A stretch of DNA of 64,000 nucleotides from Pyrocephalus nanus (taxonomy: Eukaryota > Chordata > Aves > Passeriformes > Tyrannidae). Positions within the stretch are counted from its first letter, which is position 1. The number at the start of each line of letters is the position of its first letter. Positions 22,493 through 36,334 of this stretch are shown piece after piece. The stretch spans positions 6,215,001 through 6,279,000 of the forward strand of contig CM076279.1 of NCBI GenBank assembly GCA_038380795.1, given 5' to 3'. A program made the translations under genes and the position numbers. The notes beneath the pieces were generated by a model. It did not search any database. It was not told where the DNA came from and saw only the letters and a list, made by a program, of their open reading frames with translations.

Positions 22493-25400
22493 TTCCTTTC
22501 TCAGTTCCCATGTCAGTCCCACATGACATGACAGAGCGTACGTGCCATCCCAGGGGAGCAGCCAGTAATCACCATGCCACCATCAGCCATGTCCCCATGG
22601 GCCAGCTGTGGTACCCAGCAGCCAAGCAGGAATGCTGCAGTGCTCACTTGGTGCCTGCAAACCTGCATCTCCAGCAGAACCGCCATACAACCTTGGTCAT
22701 CCCCAAAACATCCCCTGTCTTCTCCCTCCTCCAGCCTGTGGTCTGAGGGTCCAGCCAGCTCCTAAGGATGGGGAGAAAAAAGCAGCTGAGTGCTAATGAG
22801 TGCCAATGCCTCCATCCTTGCAGCAGCTGCCGGGAAATAAAGGCAGGGCCTGTGAATCAGCATCACTTTTGAGTGATGCTCAAAGTTGAGGAGCTGGGGA
22901 TGTCTGGCCAAGGATGGGGTGCCCATGCAGTGGCTGGACTGCTGGCACAGACCCTTGGCCTCACTCTGCTCCCCACACACCACCTCCTGCACCACTGGGA
23001 ACATGTGCAAGCTAAAACAGGGGACTGGTTTGGCTGGGAAGCCCCATTTAACAGAGGCACGGGACAGTTTGGCATTTGTGGCTTGGGGTGTTAAGGGATG
23101 ACCATCCCAAGGATCACTCGTTCCCTGATGGGGACATGCTGCCATCCACTGCCACAGTGCCCACAGGACCTGCCCCGTGTCTGACTGCTCCGGTGCCACA
23201 GGCAGGGATGAAGGATGGTATTTTCCTGCTGGCAGCAGCGGGTAGGGGAAACCTGTGGCCTGGCTGGGTTTCTGTTTGGGAGGGTATTTAAGGGTGTTCT
23301 CCAGGGTGTGCCAGCCCTGGCCTCCACCCTGCTTTCACAAGCACCCTCTCCGAAAGGAGCTTGTTGTTCTCGGTTGTGGAGGGTAATGAGCACCGTGAAG
23401 TTTCCCGGGGAAACTTGGGCTGTCAATGGGCAGTGGAGGGACAGGGCCAGCTGTGCTGAGAACCTGGGGACAGACATGTCCTCTCCTCATGCCCAGGGCA
23501 AGAGGAGCCCAGTTCTGTCATGAGCCCAGTCCGGCAACCCAGCTGGACAGGGGAAGCTGGAGAGCAGGAGACATCTCTTTGGCCAGGGCTCTGAATGCTG
23601 TGTCCTGAAAGGGGCTGTGGCCCCACACTTTGTGGGAAACAACCTTGTTGAAAACCATTAGGACCAAACCGAAACTCAAGGAATATGCATGAGCTCCAAG
23701 TGCAGGTATTTGCTCTGGAGCTGCTGGTGCCTCTGACAGCCCTCCCCATGCCCACAGACATCTTCCTCACCTCACTTGGGGTAGCCATGGGCCTGAGCCC
23801 ATCTCTTGGGCTCTGCCACACTGCACTGGTGCCACGGCTCAGCTCTGGTCTCTCCCTGTGTCATGGAGGTGACCACATTGGTCTTAGGACTTGGTGATCC
23901 TAAGTGGCATTTTTGGGCTTGGTTTTTCTTACCTGTGCAGGGAAATGTCCTGTGTCATTTGGGTATTGTCATGGCAGCAAACTTTTTCACTGGCTCTTGG
24001 AAGGAAAGACAAGTTGAAAGAAAGGATCTCTGTCAGCATCAGCAACTGCTTGGGTGCTCCTAAGCTAAAAAGCACAGTTAGGGAGCGTGCAAACCCCAGA
24101 AGCCTGGCAGCCTCCAAATACTGACCACTGCCTGGTGCCTGGCCCACAAAAGGCTCTAGTGGGTGCCAAGCCAATAGATCCACTTGCCTCTGCCATCTGC
24201 TGGGATAAACTGGTCCCCATAGTCTGGAGTGACAGCAGTGTGAGCCACAGCACATTGTTCCCCATCTGTGTCCAGCACAGACCCAAAGGCACCATTCAGA
24301 CCCGGGGAAACTGAGGCTGGGAACTGGTTCATGGTGGGCAGCTGGTGCTGCCAGTCATCAGAGCAGGGACAGAGGGGTTGGGTGTAGTCACACGTGTGCA
24401 TGAGGATGAGGGCGAATGAAGCAATTGTAACCTCACCCGAAAATTTGCCTTCATAGGACAGGCCCTGCTCGCAGCAGGACTTGGGGGCAGTCCTTGTCTC
24501 ACGGTGGGATGTGGGTCCTATCCTGCTGTCCCAGACCTGGTCCCGGCAGAGGGAGCTGTGACATCAGCCAAGCCACAGCTCTCCCTGCAGGACAGCAGCC
24601 CCGGGCTTTGGAGAGGGACCAAAGAAAACAGTGCCGGGGCCGCAGCGCTGCGCAGCCCTCACGGAAAACTCGCAGACTCAGCACGTCTGATGGCTCCCCC
24701 TTTTGCCTGGAAATCGAGCCAAGAGTTATGCAGAACTTGTAATTAAAAATGCAAATGCACTGTTAGCTCTAAAATTACTTAAAAAGAAAAACAGTTTGCA
24801 TCTGTGCAGAAAGATCTCAGACCCTGAGTGCACTGATGGTGCTTCACTGATGCCTGAGCACCTCTGTGCAGTGGAACGAGGTTGGGACCCTACACCTCCC
24901 CTGGTGGGGCTTCAGCCACTCAGGGGCTGTAGGGCAGAGAAACACCTTGCAAAGAGTATTTCTAACTTGCAAAGAGTAATTTTCCTCCCCTGCACCCACA
25001 CACCCAGGGCAAGCAGAGGCAGGGAGCAGCACAGCTTCACACCAAACAAAACTCCATCCTCCAAGCAGCAAAACCACAGCCTCCACGCGTCCAAAGGGAC
25101 AAGCATGGTGCAGATCCCAGCCTGACCCAGGACCAGTGTAAAGGGGTCATTCCTTATCATTTGCATCCCTGAGATAAGGTTGATGAGCAGCACCAGTAAC
25201 AACTTGCAGCATTTCTCTGCTCTGGCAGTTTGTATCACAGTCTCAAGAGGCACACTGCCAGCACCCCATGGCCAGGGGACATGACCAGGTCCCCATCCCA
25301 CTGCTGCACCCTAGAAACACTCGTGCCACCCAGGAGCCATCCATATGGAAGATGGTGCAGTGGAGCTGGGAGCTGAGGGCTCAGAGCATGCAATGGTCAG

Positions 25401-25930
25401 CGAGAGCGTGATGTGTGTGTGGGAACATCTAACACTGTGGTTCAGAGCAGTGCTTTGAGCACTGATGCATCAGGGATGCTTAGAAGAGGCTCTGGGCTGC
25501 AGCCCAGTGTTATGCTTTGTCCTGGGAAGATCCTTGAGGCAAAAGTCAAGGTCTTTCACACAAAAACTGCTGATGCAGCTGGGTGCCCTTGAGAAATGTT
25601 GCATCCTTGAAACAACCATTTGACCACTGGACAGCAACTACCAACATGTTCAAACCACCATTTCATTTTGGATTGTTGCCCTCAAGACAGCACAGAGCAG
25701 AATCACAGAGGTGCTGAGCACCTGCTGGCTGAAGTCGGGCTTGGTGTGTCTCAAGCTGAACAGCCCCACGCCATGGTAATGAGAACCCCCTTGCAAAAAC
25801 ACAGCACCAAACAAGGTGATGCTTCTCACCAAATGAGAACCTGGAGAGAGAACAGAAATCCCCATCCCTCTGTTCCTCAAGCCCAAACCCCAAAACAACC
25901 ACGTGCTCAAGAAAGAGTAGATTGTAATTA

Positions 25931-25936
25931 TTTATT
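25931..25936 (-). terminator. Candidate USH1G poly(A) signal
   Basis: AATAAA on the minus strand about 1.1 kb beyond the USH1G stop. Downstream elements were not convincing, so this is only a candidate. Confidence 0.35.
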
Positions 25937-27027
25937 TTGGGTCCCTTTGAAAATATCTTGTTATCTCCTTCCATTCATGGCTTCGTGTGGTCTCGCAGCC
26001 TGTGACAGCAGTGTCCCAGCCAGCTGTGCAGGTCACTTCTTCCTCCAGTGAGCGGGAGACCATGGTCCCTTCAAGGTTGGCAGGTTGGTGCTGCCTGGTC
26101 CAATCTCAGTAGTCGTCCCTCCATACCAGGTACTGCCCAGGAGCATCGCACAGACAGGGAGCAGAGCAAGGGAGCAGTCCAGCAGGACTGGTGGGGATGG
26201 CTGTAGCTTTCAGCTGCCCCAGGAAGGGAGTCTCTGGCTTGTGTTTTCTGGCAACTTAGAACTGGGTTTGTTTCTTGAGCATTAAAAAAAAAAAAAAAAA
26301 GATGCTGAGGCTATCTGCAAAGGGAAAGAGAAAAATCTATCAGCACCCAGAGGATCCAAGACCAAGCTGTACTGAAAGCCTGTAAAAGCAGCACATAGGT
26401 ATCTGAAGGGTGGGCAGCCCAAACAACACAGTGAATTACTGTGTCAGTGGACGTGGGGACACCCACACCAATGCCTTCCTTCACTTCTATGCAGGAACAT
26501 GGTCCTTCAACCCAACCCAACCAAACCCTGAAAACACCATAAAAGATTAACAACTCCAACCCAGGTATGCAGTCTCCAGAGGTCTGAGTAAGATCTCAAG
26601 CATTTGGGGAAGGATTCCCAGTGCCACCAGGCATGGCTGTCAGCCTGCTCCCACCAGGAATTGCAGCTGATTTCCTAATGTCTTCAAAAGGTGAAGAGTC
26701 AAGACAAGCCTGAGTGTGGTTGAAAATCTCAGCTACAGGGACAGAGGAGCATCAGACCACAGAGCAGTCTGCATTCATATCGGTTATGAAATGAAACAAG
26801 GGCTTCACGTCCTGCCCAGTCACATTAGGGCTGTTGGGTAATGAGCTAACGCTATTGCCACCTCTCCAAACTCCCATCCTTTCCACATGAGCAGGAATTT
26901 GCCCACACACAGAAGTGCTGAGGTTACCTGGACTCCTACTCTTCCAAGCAGGTTGAAAACAAGGCCTTACATTGTCCACATCTCCACCTGCTAAAGGGTT
27001 TAAGCGCTCAGAGGCCCCATCTCCTAC

Positions 27028-28273
27028 TTACAGTTCAGTGTCTACAATGACATCTGGCTTCTCCAGAGTTTGTCGTCTCCTCTGGATGGCATCCACAATC
27101 TTTTTCCTGGGGCCCAGTGGGATATTGATGCTCTTCAGGTCATTGTCTGAACACAGCATGAGTGCCTCCAAGTCAATCTTTTCCTTCTTCAAGATGGAAA
27201 TGAACTCAAACATGTGCAGGGAAGCCAGAAAAGTCTCCAGGGGGCTGGTGTCTGGTTCGTCATCGTCGTCCAAGCCCAGCTCCACCTCGTCCCAGGGCAG
27301 CTCCTCCGCGTTCCTCTCCTGCAGGCTGTTGGCACTGCCAATGCTGTCGTTGAGACTTGGCGAGCGCTGCAGGCGGCTCCGCAGTTTGACGCCCATCCCG
27401 TCCGTGTTGTCCTCCCCCAGCGCGCCCCCGTCCTCCCGGCCGATCCCAAAAAGCCCACTGCTGACGTAGTTGCGCCGGAACACCATGGTGCCCAGCCCGG
27501 GGCGGTTGAACAGGGACTCGTGGCCAGAGTCGGTGCTGACTTCCGAGTGGGCCGAGTCCATGTGCAAGCCCGGGTCACTTATGGCACGGGACACGGTGTC
27601 TTCATCCGTGAGGAACATGTCTCGGATATTGCGGCGGGTCCACTCCTTGGGGCTGGCGTACGTGCCCTGCTTCACAAACATGACGTCGTTGCCCAGCTGC
27701 AGACCGGACAGGGACCTCACGCTCTTCCTCCCGTCCTCGTAGATCTTGAATGTCCCATCCACCTGCTTCTTCTTCTCCAGTTTCTTTTGTATTTTCGTCT
27801 TTCCCTTGGCTGTGCCGTGGATGGTGGCTTGTGAGTATGGCAGGGAGGTCACCATAGACATGTGCTGGAACTTCTTGCTTAAGGTGCTGCTCGAATAGCT
27901 GGAAAAGCTCATGGTGTCTGAATTATCTGACATCTCCTTTCTGTACCGTTTCTCCATCCTTTCGTGGTGCTTCTTCTGCAGCTTCACACAGTCCTTAATC
28001 CTCCTCTCCGCATCCCGAAAGGCCTTGTCCTTCAGTTTGCTCACCAGCTTGGGGTTGAGGCTGCTCTGCTTGGCAGCAATAGAGTCCAGGTACCGCACAC
28101 ACTCCATGTGCCCCTTCATGGCTGCCATGTCCAGCGGGGTGTGGTAGTCATTGTCCAGGCACCAGATGTTGGCCCCAAAGGAGATGAGGAAGGAAAGGCA
28201 GTTCAGGTGGCCGTTGGCTGCCGCCAGGTGGAGAGGGGTGTTCCCCCAGATGTCACATTTGTCTGGATCGCCC
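27028..28273 (-). CDS. USH1G: USH1G coding exon 2 (ankyrin 2-3, central region, SAM, PDZ ligand)
   Basis: Acceptor CTGTTTAG above 28273; one base completes Gly55. Single large exon to TAA at 27030-27028. The sequence CT|GTAAGT overlaps the stop, so a 3' splice of the UTR or last codon is possible (see findings). Confidence 0.95.
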
Positions 28274-31200
28274 CTAAACAGCAAGAAAAACCAGTTAGCA
28301 TTTAGGCATAGCTGACAGACTCCACTGAGATATTCCCAGCTGTGCAGGGGCAAATCAGTACCATGAAGTGTTGACTCCCTGAAATGTGAAGCTACACTCT
28401 TCTGACCCCCACAGCTTAATTTCAAAGGGCTCTTCTGGAGGGGTGTACCACTGACATGGAATCACTGTGCCTGACATGCAAACCTGTGGCAATTCCTGTG
28501 ACCTGAATTTAGGTCACAGGAAAAATATGCTCCTGCATCAAACCAACTTTTGGAGGGAGGCAAGACAGCTTCTGAATAGCCCAGAACTGAACTATGGGCC
28601 TGATTCCAGCTCAGGCCTTAAGCTTGTTATGAAATATCGAATTTCAAATGTCCCATTAAATTCTAGTCAGATTCTATCTTCAGATCTTGGCTTCATTCAC
28701 ATTCTGCATAGGGGTCTCCCAAAATGACTCTCTGTACCCCACATCCTGGGTGGGACACCTTGGGGTCCCACGGTTGCAGTAGCACCACCATGAGACTCCT
28801 CAGCAATGGTTCTGAAACCCACTACCTGCTGCACCTTCCCACCCTCCTGTTCCTCGGTGCCTGGGGAAATCTGGGGCTCAAGGGGCCCGTGGCAGTAGAG
28901 AATAAGAGTGAATTTGCTGACATTGGCCTTGGCATGGGGGTTTTGTGGGGGATTTTGCTGTACTGTGCTTGGTCTCGGTTGCACGGCTTGGAGCACATTG
29001 GTATTAGCACATCCTGAGAATCCAGTTTCAGAGAAAGTAGAGATTAGGTTTCTGCACTCCTCAAGAGCTGGGCACTCGACTGCTGCCATTTGCATCTCTT
29101 CTCACACCGTGCCAGCCCCTGCCTCAGCAAGCTGCTGACAGGACACAACCGCTTGCCCACATCTCCTGCCTGCCGTGACAGGACGGACACAAACCTGGGA
29201 TTCAAGGGAAGTCTGTCCTCCTGACATTCCTCTGTATTTGTGTTCGGGTGAAACAAGAGATAGTTCACACCCCTGCTGGCACCAGCCTTCTCCTGAGCGT
29301 GTGCTAATGATATGCAGCCAGCAGCAGTATCTGTCAACAAGGCACTCTCCCTCCGTGCACATGGATAAGGCAAAGCCTTTTATTAGGGCTGTGCAGCTCC
29401 ACCACCCTCAAAAGTTACTCCTGTGGGCAGCAGGGCCCTGGCAGAGCTCTGGCTCAGCAGAGCTCCTGCCCATTTCTGTGCCACCCTTTTGCTGAGCTCC
29501 AGAGGAACTGAGCACTGTTTCTCCAGAGACCTCAGCTCCAATCCATGGTGACACCAGGAGTGCAGAAGGCAAATCATAGAATATTTAGTGTTGGAAGTGA
29601 CCCACAAGGATCATCAAGTCCAGCTCCTGAAACGCACACTTGAGACCTTCAGCCTGTGTTACTTAACTCCTCCCTGCTTTAGAATCTGTGTCAACAAGAG
29701 CTGGGAGCAGCAGAGGCCAGAAACCTCTTCCAAATACCATGTACTCTGTGCTATGGCTTGTCTCACTTCGAAGGATCTGAGAGCTACTCGAGAAAAAGAG
29801 CAGGAGATCACAGGAGCAGAGGGACCTCTTTCCCCTGCTGCTTTGCACCTTCATCACTAGTGCCAACACACAAGCCCCGGGAACAGCCTTATTCAGCACA
29901 TTCACCCCCACCCTGAAGGCAGGGACCCCACTGCCCACCTGGAACTCTGCTGTCCAGGGAGCAGCAGAGCCAGAGCAGAGCCACCCAGATGGTGTAGTAC
30001 CGAGTTTGCAATCCTCAGGCTGTTCAGAAGTGTCCAGAGGTCAAACTGGAGATTATTTGGACCCAGAGCATGAGCTTCCTGGTTGTATTCCCTGAGAGCT
30101 GCTACAAGGTGCCCTCAGCTTTCCCTGTGGGAGCATGAGCAGTAACTCCACTGTGCAAATGTTTTCCCAACACTTACAGGAACTAAATAAGTACAACCTT
30201 GAGCCCTCTGGCAGACTCAGTAAGTTGGTCAATAGGTTCAGAACTGTGTAAGGGCCAAAAAGACCCACAAACCATGCAGGATTTCTGTGGCCAGTCTTTG
30301 ACATCTCACATAGAAGCAGAGAAGGGCTTCAAAGATGGGTGAGGAGGAGGAGGGCAGGAGATCACAGGATTGAGGAGCCATGAAGCCAAAAAAGGAGAGG
30401 AAGGAGCTGCCAGTGCTCCAGCAATGCTGAGTTTCAAGGAGTGGTAACTCCCCAGCCCTTGCCTCTACCCTCGTAGTGACATGTCCAGGCTGGGAAATGC
30501 ATGGGGAGGATAAATATTTGATGAATTGCAAGAGAGGAGTAAATTATTGATGGAGCTGGATTTAAAGAGCCAGTGAAACTGGAACTGCTGTGCTGGCAGT
30601 GGGACTGGAGTGCGTGAAGGGCTGTTGGTTTGTTTATGTGTGCTCTGAATGGGCCTGAGCTGTGGGAAGGTGAGCCAGGGCACCACGAGGGTCCCAACAT
30701 GTACTTGGACTCGTGATGTGACAGTGACTGAGCAGTGGACTCACTGCAAATAGTCTTGCTCCCCAAGCCAAGTGTGTGGATGCTCAAACTGTAAAGTACA
30801 TCTTGAAGCCTATTCTTGTGTCTGTCCAGTTCAGGGGTCAGAGGGAAAATCCAGGCAGGTCTTGTGGGATTCATATTTGAAGGTCTACTTTCATCAGAGA
30901 GTAAGTGAGGGAAAAGAGCAGCAAAACCAGCTTTCCTTTGACATTTCCACTGTCTAGAGACAAGAGTATTAGAGCAAAAATTAGGTATCTCAGGGCCTTT
31001 GCCCTATAAATGTCTGCCGCAGGCGCTAAAAATGCATCAGAAGGAAAGAAGAACGGTGACTTGCAAAGTAGGGATGTTTGATCCAGCTCAGATAATAAAC
31101 ATGAGGCCCTCCCTCTGGCAGGTGTCTGTCTGAGCAAAACTTCACCTCCGGGGCGCTGCACATGAGGAGATGCTGACTGCAGGGTCCACTAAGTGGGAAC

Positions 31201-34200
31201 ATATTTTAATAACAGGTGTAAAGTGTAGCACTTCTCGACTTCAAAGCGTTTTCGAGTGCTGAGTCAAGTGTAATAATCATTATTAAAAACACTGTTAATT
31301 GGGCCCCTTAGGTGGACGTGTGCACCTCCTGAGTCACTGCGTTTGCACCATGACATGCATGCTCACTCCCTTCCTGCCGGTTTTCCCCCTCCACTTCTCC
31401 CATGGGATCCCAATTAGCCGGGGAATCCAGTGGCACTTACACATGTTCTTCCCTGGCTGCATGTGTGGAGTTCCTCCAATAGCAATGGGCTGGCTCACCC
31501 TTGGCTCATGGGTGTGTGTGAGGAATCGGGCCGTGGGACCGGGAGCCAGCTGGTAGCAGCGTGTGTCTGGCTCCCATGAAATGTTTTTAGATAGAGGAAG
31601 AGGGGAAAAAAAATTAATCTGTGGCTTGAGGAACAATCCTCACTACTTTTAGCACAGCCAGTCAGGGCAATGACCCAAGCGAGGCATAGAAATGAGCAGA
31701 AAAGATGAGATTTTGGACTCAGAGCAGAGCTTTGGGTTCTGTGTCTCAAGTTTTGCCCAGGTGGTAGTAAGTCAAGAATTCAGCTATTCCCCAAGTTCAA
31801 ATGCCCAAAAATCCAGCACAGATGAGGGTCATCTCAGGGCTCTCTGCCTCTTGTCCCAGCAAACAGCCAGGCTGGCAGTAACTGTGATGGGTGATTGTTA
31901 GTGCTGTGGCAGTGCCCGGGGGCACGTCTGCTGGCTCAGCACCGTGCCCAGGGCTCACCCTCACTGCCAGCAGACAGCTCAGGTGCCGGAAGCAGTGGAG
32001 CTGCAAGAATGCTCCACCCTGCTCCTTCACCTTCCCGTCAGGTCATTGCCCAGGGGAAGGTCCCCACCAACACACACATGCTGCTCCAGCCCTGTGGTGT
32101 GCAGAGGATGCACATCACCTTCACGTGTCTTGCTGCAACCTCCGCTGCAATCCTGCCCCAGCTGGGGTGACGTGATGCCCTGGAGCAGCCTGGCTGATGT
32201 CAGGAGCCACCGTCACCCCCAGACCACAGCTGAGCCACTCGTCCCCTCTGCCACTGACACCTGAAGCATCCGCGACCCCCGTCTTTGTGAGAAGGGAGAC
32301 TGAGGAGCACCTCTGCAAAGGAATGCTGGGTGACAAAGCTGAGTGTGGACCTGCAGACACATCCTCACCTCTCCGGTGGTCTAATCCAAAGAAGTCTTGG
32401 TTGTTCCCCTCCGAGGCCCCCAGACCCGTTGTTAACTGGAGCTGGACTGGTGCCTGCCGCTGCCCCAGCAGGTCATAACGAACCATGCTGAAGAATTACT
32501 GCCTCTGAAAAGCTGCAGTGCTAAATGCCAGCTAGCCTGCCTCTTCCCAGCCATCATGTTAATTGAGTTTGTTTTCCTCACTGGAGCCCAGCCAGGAGGA
32601 AGAAAAAGGCTTTTTGTTTGGCAGACAAGAAGGATGAGCCGCTGCTGATCCCTCTGTCCCAAAACCTCCCTTCATCCCCTTGCAAAGGGGTCACGGGGCA
32701 CGGACACAACACCAGCTGGTATGGACAGAGCAATAAGCTGCTTCATTACCCCTTCCCTGTGCGTTGAGGCAACAAGTTCTCCTCAAGGATCTATCAACTG
32801 ATTTATTATATTTTCTTTGCCCCTCTCCATTTCAGCCCAACACCACAATCTGCTGAACACAGCACAGGGATGAGTCTCCTCTGCTGATGACAGAGCCTAG
32901 GTAACCCCAAGTGTCCATCAGCCTGGCAGGACCATCAGAGCCATGATTTTGGCCCCCTCAGCCCCCTCCCACAGCCCTGCTTCTCTGGGTGCCTCTGGCC
33001 ACCCTCACTAGGACATTTTGTAGCAGCCTGGCCCCAGCACTCCTGGCTTGTCTGGGCACAGGTACCATTACCCAGTTCTGGCAAGGAGGTTTTGGTGTTT
33101 CTGGACACCTCGGGACTCTCCCATCACTCTTCTGTGCTTTTACATCCTCCTGGAATCCAGCTGGAGGCTCACCAGCCCCCTCAGACCATGAAGCCAGCCC
33201 AGCTCCAAAGCCTCCACTCCATGCCATAGTCCCACACTTCCCTGTCTCACAGTGCGGGGCTCTCTGTACCAAAGGAGGAATATTTTGGCAGCAGAGGCCA
33301 GGGAGAAATTCCCTGACATATTGGGATACTGAGGGATCCTCCCTCTTGCCTCCCAGCTGTGACAGTGCAGGTGTGATAGTAACATATACAACACAGCTTT
33401 AAGTTTAATCCCTGAACAAGACTCAAACACCGTGGCACATCCTCCTAAGCACTGAAGGCAGAAAATTACAGGGTCCTGCCCTCAGGCTCTCCCAGGTCCT
33501 GCACAGTTTCACCTCTCTGGCACCCCTGTCCCCAGGCTGGGGCTCTCCTGCCTCTCCTGCTCCAGGGAGCAGGGACGTGCCTGCCTCCATGCCAAGCACT
33601 TTGCTGGTCTCTGTGTGGCCCTGGGCAAGGATCTGACACATGGAGATGAATGCACAGATACAAACACATCCTGCAGTCCCACAGCTGCACACTTTGCTCC
33701 ACTATCCATCATGTAAAGGGCACTGGGCTTTTGCCAGGCTATTTTCCTTGTCAGGAACAAATGTATATTAGGCTGTTAATTAAACAGCAGCCAAGCTGCA
33801 CTCAGACACGACTGAGCCCACAAGGACTTTTTAATCCAATGTGAATTTATAAAAGCAGCCCTTGGGCTTTGTGGGGAGGCAGAAACTGCTGGTTTGGATG
33901 GGGATTGACAGGCCAGGCAGTGGTGCTGCAGGGTGCCCTGTGATGTAGGTGAGCAATATAAGGAGATACCGTGATATAGAGATTACAAAGTCAGTCTGAA
34001 TGGCTTTACCTTTCTGGAGGAGTGTTCATTCACAGCATGGGCCTTTTAGATCAATGTTTTGGCCATCAAAAAGTCTTTGGAACCATTTCTACTTCAGGGT
34101 CTCATGCCCAGAGCTCTCCTGCCCTTGTCTCTCTGTCCCTGGATGGCAATTCCTCTCCCAGCCAGGATCTCAAGGAAAGTTCCTGCTGGGCACAACCTCT

Positions 34201-35790
34201 CCTGGAAGATGCACAGTGAGCCCCACAGCCCCCACCCAGGGAAGGATCATGGGGTTCTCAGCCCGGGACTATCTCAGGATGCTCCACTCGGAGCGATGTC
34301 TTGCTCTGGGCCTTCTGGACTCTGAAATAATCTCTTCCTGACCACACTCCTATTGCATCAGGCCCTCAAGGACTTCTCAAAACAACTCTATACACAGCCT
34401 TTCTGACCCCAGGATCTGAAAGGAAATGCTTTATAACAGAAGGACAGCAATGGGTGGAGGAGCTCTGCCTTTAAGCACAGCTGGGGAGCTGGCTGAAGGT
34501 TTTGCACAAGAAAACCAGAGTTTCAGGAGATGCCAGGAGCCCAGGAACAGGCACAGGGTGATCAGATACAAGACCTGCTAACACAGCCCAGGGTGGACAC
34601 AGAAAGTCCCAGCATGGGAGCTGACAGCCCCACCGAACCAAACATGGAGAAGCAAAGCCCTTCCAAGGAGGCATGATGGACATCCAGGCTGCTGACCTCC
34701 CTCAGCACCATTCCTCAACATCAGAAAGACATGAATCAAAATCAGCACTGCCACCAATCTCTCAGCACAAGGCAGAGGCCACCCCACTTTGGGTGTGTTT
34801 AGATGAGGTGCTCAGAAATGCTACCAGAGTGGAAGGAAGCGCTGACCTTGGGGTTTGGTAAGAACAGGAGGGCCATGCACTGCTCAAGGGTAGTTCCCCT
34901 AACACCAAGGTCTAAATCCCACCAGTCTGACAGGTCTCCTCAGTCCCACTCCCTTCTCTCCACCACATCTACTCTGACAGAGTCAGAAACCCTAAGATTT
35001 AGCAGCCGAGGGTGAGGTACAGAGAGACACACCAGCACTGAGAAGCCCCTATGGGGAAAACTGGGCTTAAAGAAATCTGCTCTTGGAAAACCTGCTCCTG
35101 AATTTCCTGGGCTCCAGGTGCACAACAAGCTGCCCAGGGGTCCCATACTGAGACCTTGCTTTGGGTAAAACAGATAAGTGCCACCCGCTGCCAGCTGGCA
35201 CTGCACACATCTCCCTGTGCGCATTCTTGGGACAGAAGGAGCAGTTATTCTCTCTGCCCACTCTTTTAAAAGGGCTTTTTTCATGGCAGTGCTCCAAGCA
35301 TGTCTTTATAGGACCTGTAAAGGACCATGAGGCACTTGTAGGGGGGACCCATCCCCACCCTGGGAGCTGCAAATGGGGCTGAGGGCAGGAGTGGTTATAG
35401 GGTCAGAGGAGCTGGGGAGACAGAAGGCAGTTATCAGGAGCACTGGATTAGACTCAAAGCACCACAGAGAGAGAAAAATAACAGCAGGGAGGATGGGAAC
35501 AGGGGTTTTATGGACAGAATCCATCATTTTTTGGGGCACACTGACCTGCGAGCAGGGAAGGGCGAAAGATGGGGGTCCCGGCTACTCCACCCCCCAGACC
35601 AGCACCGTGCACTCGCCCACACTCACCCTCTGCTGACAATGAGGCGCAGGGCGTCCAGGTTGCCGTGGTAGGCAGCCCATAGGGTCGGGGTCATGCCATC
35701 CTCGTCCGGCGAGTTCAGGTCCTTCTTGGTGGCTTCCTTCAGCAGGTCCAGGTAGCCGTCCCGGGCGGCCCGGTGGTACTGGTCATTCAT
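27028..35790 (-). CDS. USH1G: USH1G, SANS scaffold protein (Usher syndrome type 1G)
   Basis: Join on the minus strand: 35790-35627 and 28273-27028; 1410 bases, 469 residues plus TAA (human is about 461). SANS links harmonin and myosin VIIa at the tips of hair-cell stereocilia and at the photoreceptor cilium. Three ankyrin repeats fill about residues 31-126 ([39 protein letters not shown]). A basic region follows, then a Ser-rich central part (about 200-385) that in the family binds the myosin VIIa tail. A SAM domain spans about 390-455 ([11 protein letters not shown] ... IPLGPRKKI). The last four residues, DTEL, form the class I PDZ ligand for harmonin. The start matches the mammalian [14 protein letters not shown]. 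An in-frame upstream ATG at 35817 would add nine residues, but the ATG at 35790 has the better context (CTCACCATGA). Confidence 0.97.
28274..35626 (-). other. USH1G intron 1
   Basis: A 7.35-kb intron between the two USH1G coding exons. It contains one CR1 fragment near 29572-29650 and A/T-rich stretches near 31196-31305. No internal coding exon is supported. Confidence 0.85.
29572..29650 (-). mobile_element. CR1 LINE 3'-end fragment
   Basis: Plus strand reads ATCATAGAAT ... TTGGAAGTGACC ... AGGATCATCAAGTCCAGCTCCT, the reverse complement of the well-known avian CR1 3' UTR and its ATTCTATGAT terminal repeat. Short, diverged and 5'-truncated, as is usual for CR1. It supports an avian origin. 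Confidence 0.8.
35627..35790 (-). CDS. USH1G: USH1G coding exon 1 (ankyrin repeat 1)
   Basis: ATG at 35790; 54 codons plus two bases; strong GTGAGT donor below 35627. Encodes the N-terminal helix pair and the first ankyrin repeat. Confidence 0.96.
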
Positions 35791-36272
35791 GGTGAGGAGC
35801 AGTCCCCGGGCGAGCACATGGGTGCCCAGGGGGTTCAGAGGACGGGCATGGATGTGGGGCAGAGGGAGCTGCCAGGAGGGCCCCGCTCGCCTCGCACAGC
35901 TCCGCAGTACCAGGACACCTGAGAAGTCCCGGCCGGGGAGGCAGGAGCTGTTCCAAGCTCAGCCAGCCAGGCTCTACAGCGCTTCCCCTGGGTCCTAAGC
36001 ATCCTCCGGCCCCGACGGCTCTTAGTAACACACACCAGCTCCACGGCGCATTAAAAGCTCCAATTAGGAGGCATCGCTGCGTCCGGCTCAGCCCAGAACT
36101 TGGGCACAGGGTCACGCAGTGACAACTTGCTAGGTCTGCACGTTCCCAGAGCAGAGCAGGCTGCCAGAAAGGCTCATAGGTTGTATCCTGCCTGATACCC
36201 CTCCATGCCCCTCTCCATAACTAACCCATCTCAAGGAAGGGGCAGCAGCAGCCACAGGAGGAGGAGTGGGTC

Positions 36273-36334
<62 letters not shown>

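Larger units (their letters stand above)
19645..27027. other. Gene-poor intergenic region, right part, including probable USH1G 3' flank
   Basis: No coding exon recognised. Contents: a 21-base tandem duplication at 22451-22492, a repeated TTGCAAAGAGTA near 24945-24980, a minus-strand poly(A) signal candidate at 25931-25936 and an A18 run near 26283. Open frames are uninformative. Confidence 0.6.

Noticed and set aside
27214..27834. Plus-strand open frame of 206 codons over USH1G exon 2
   Set aside because: Antisense shadow of the SANS coding sequence.
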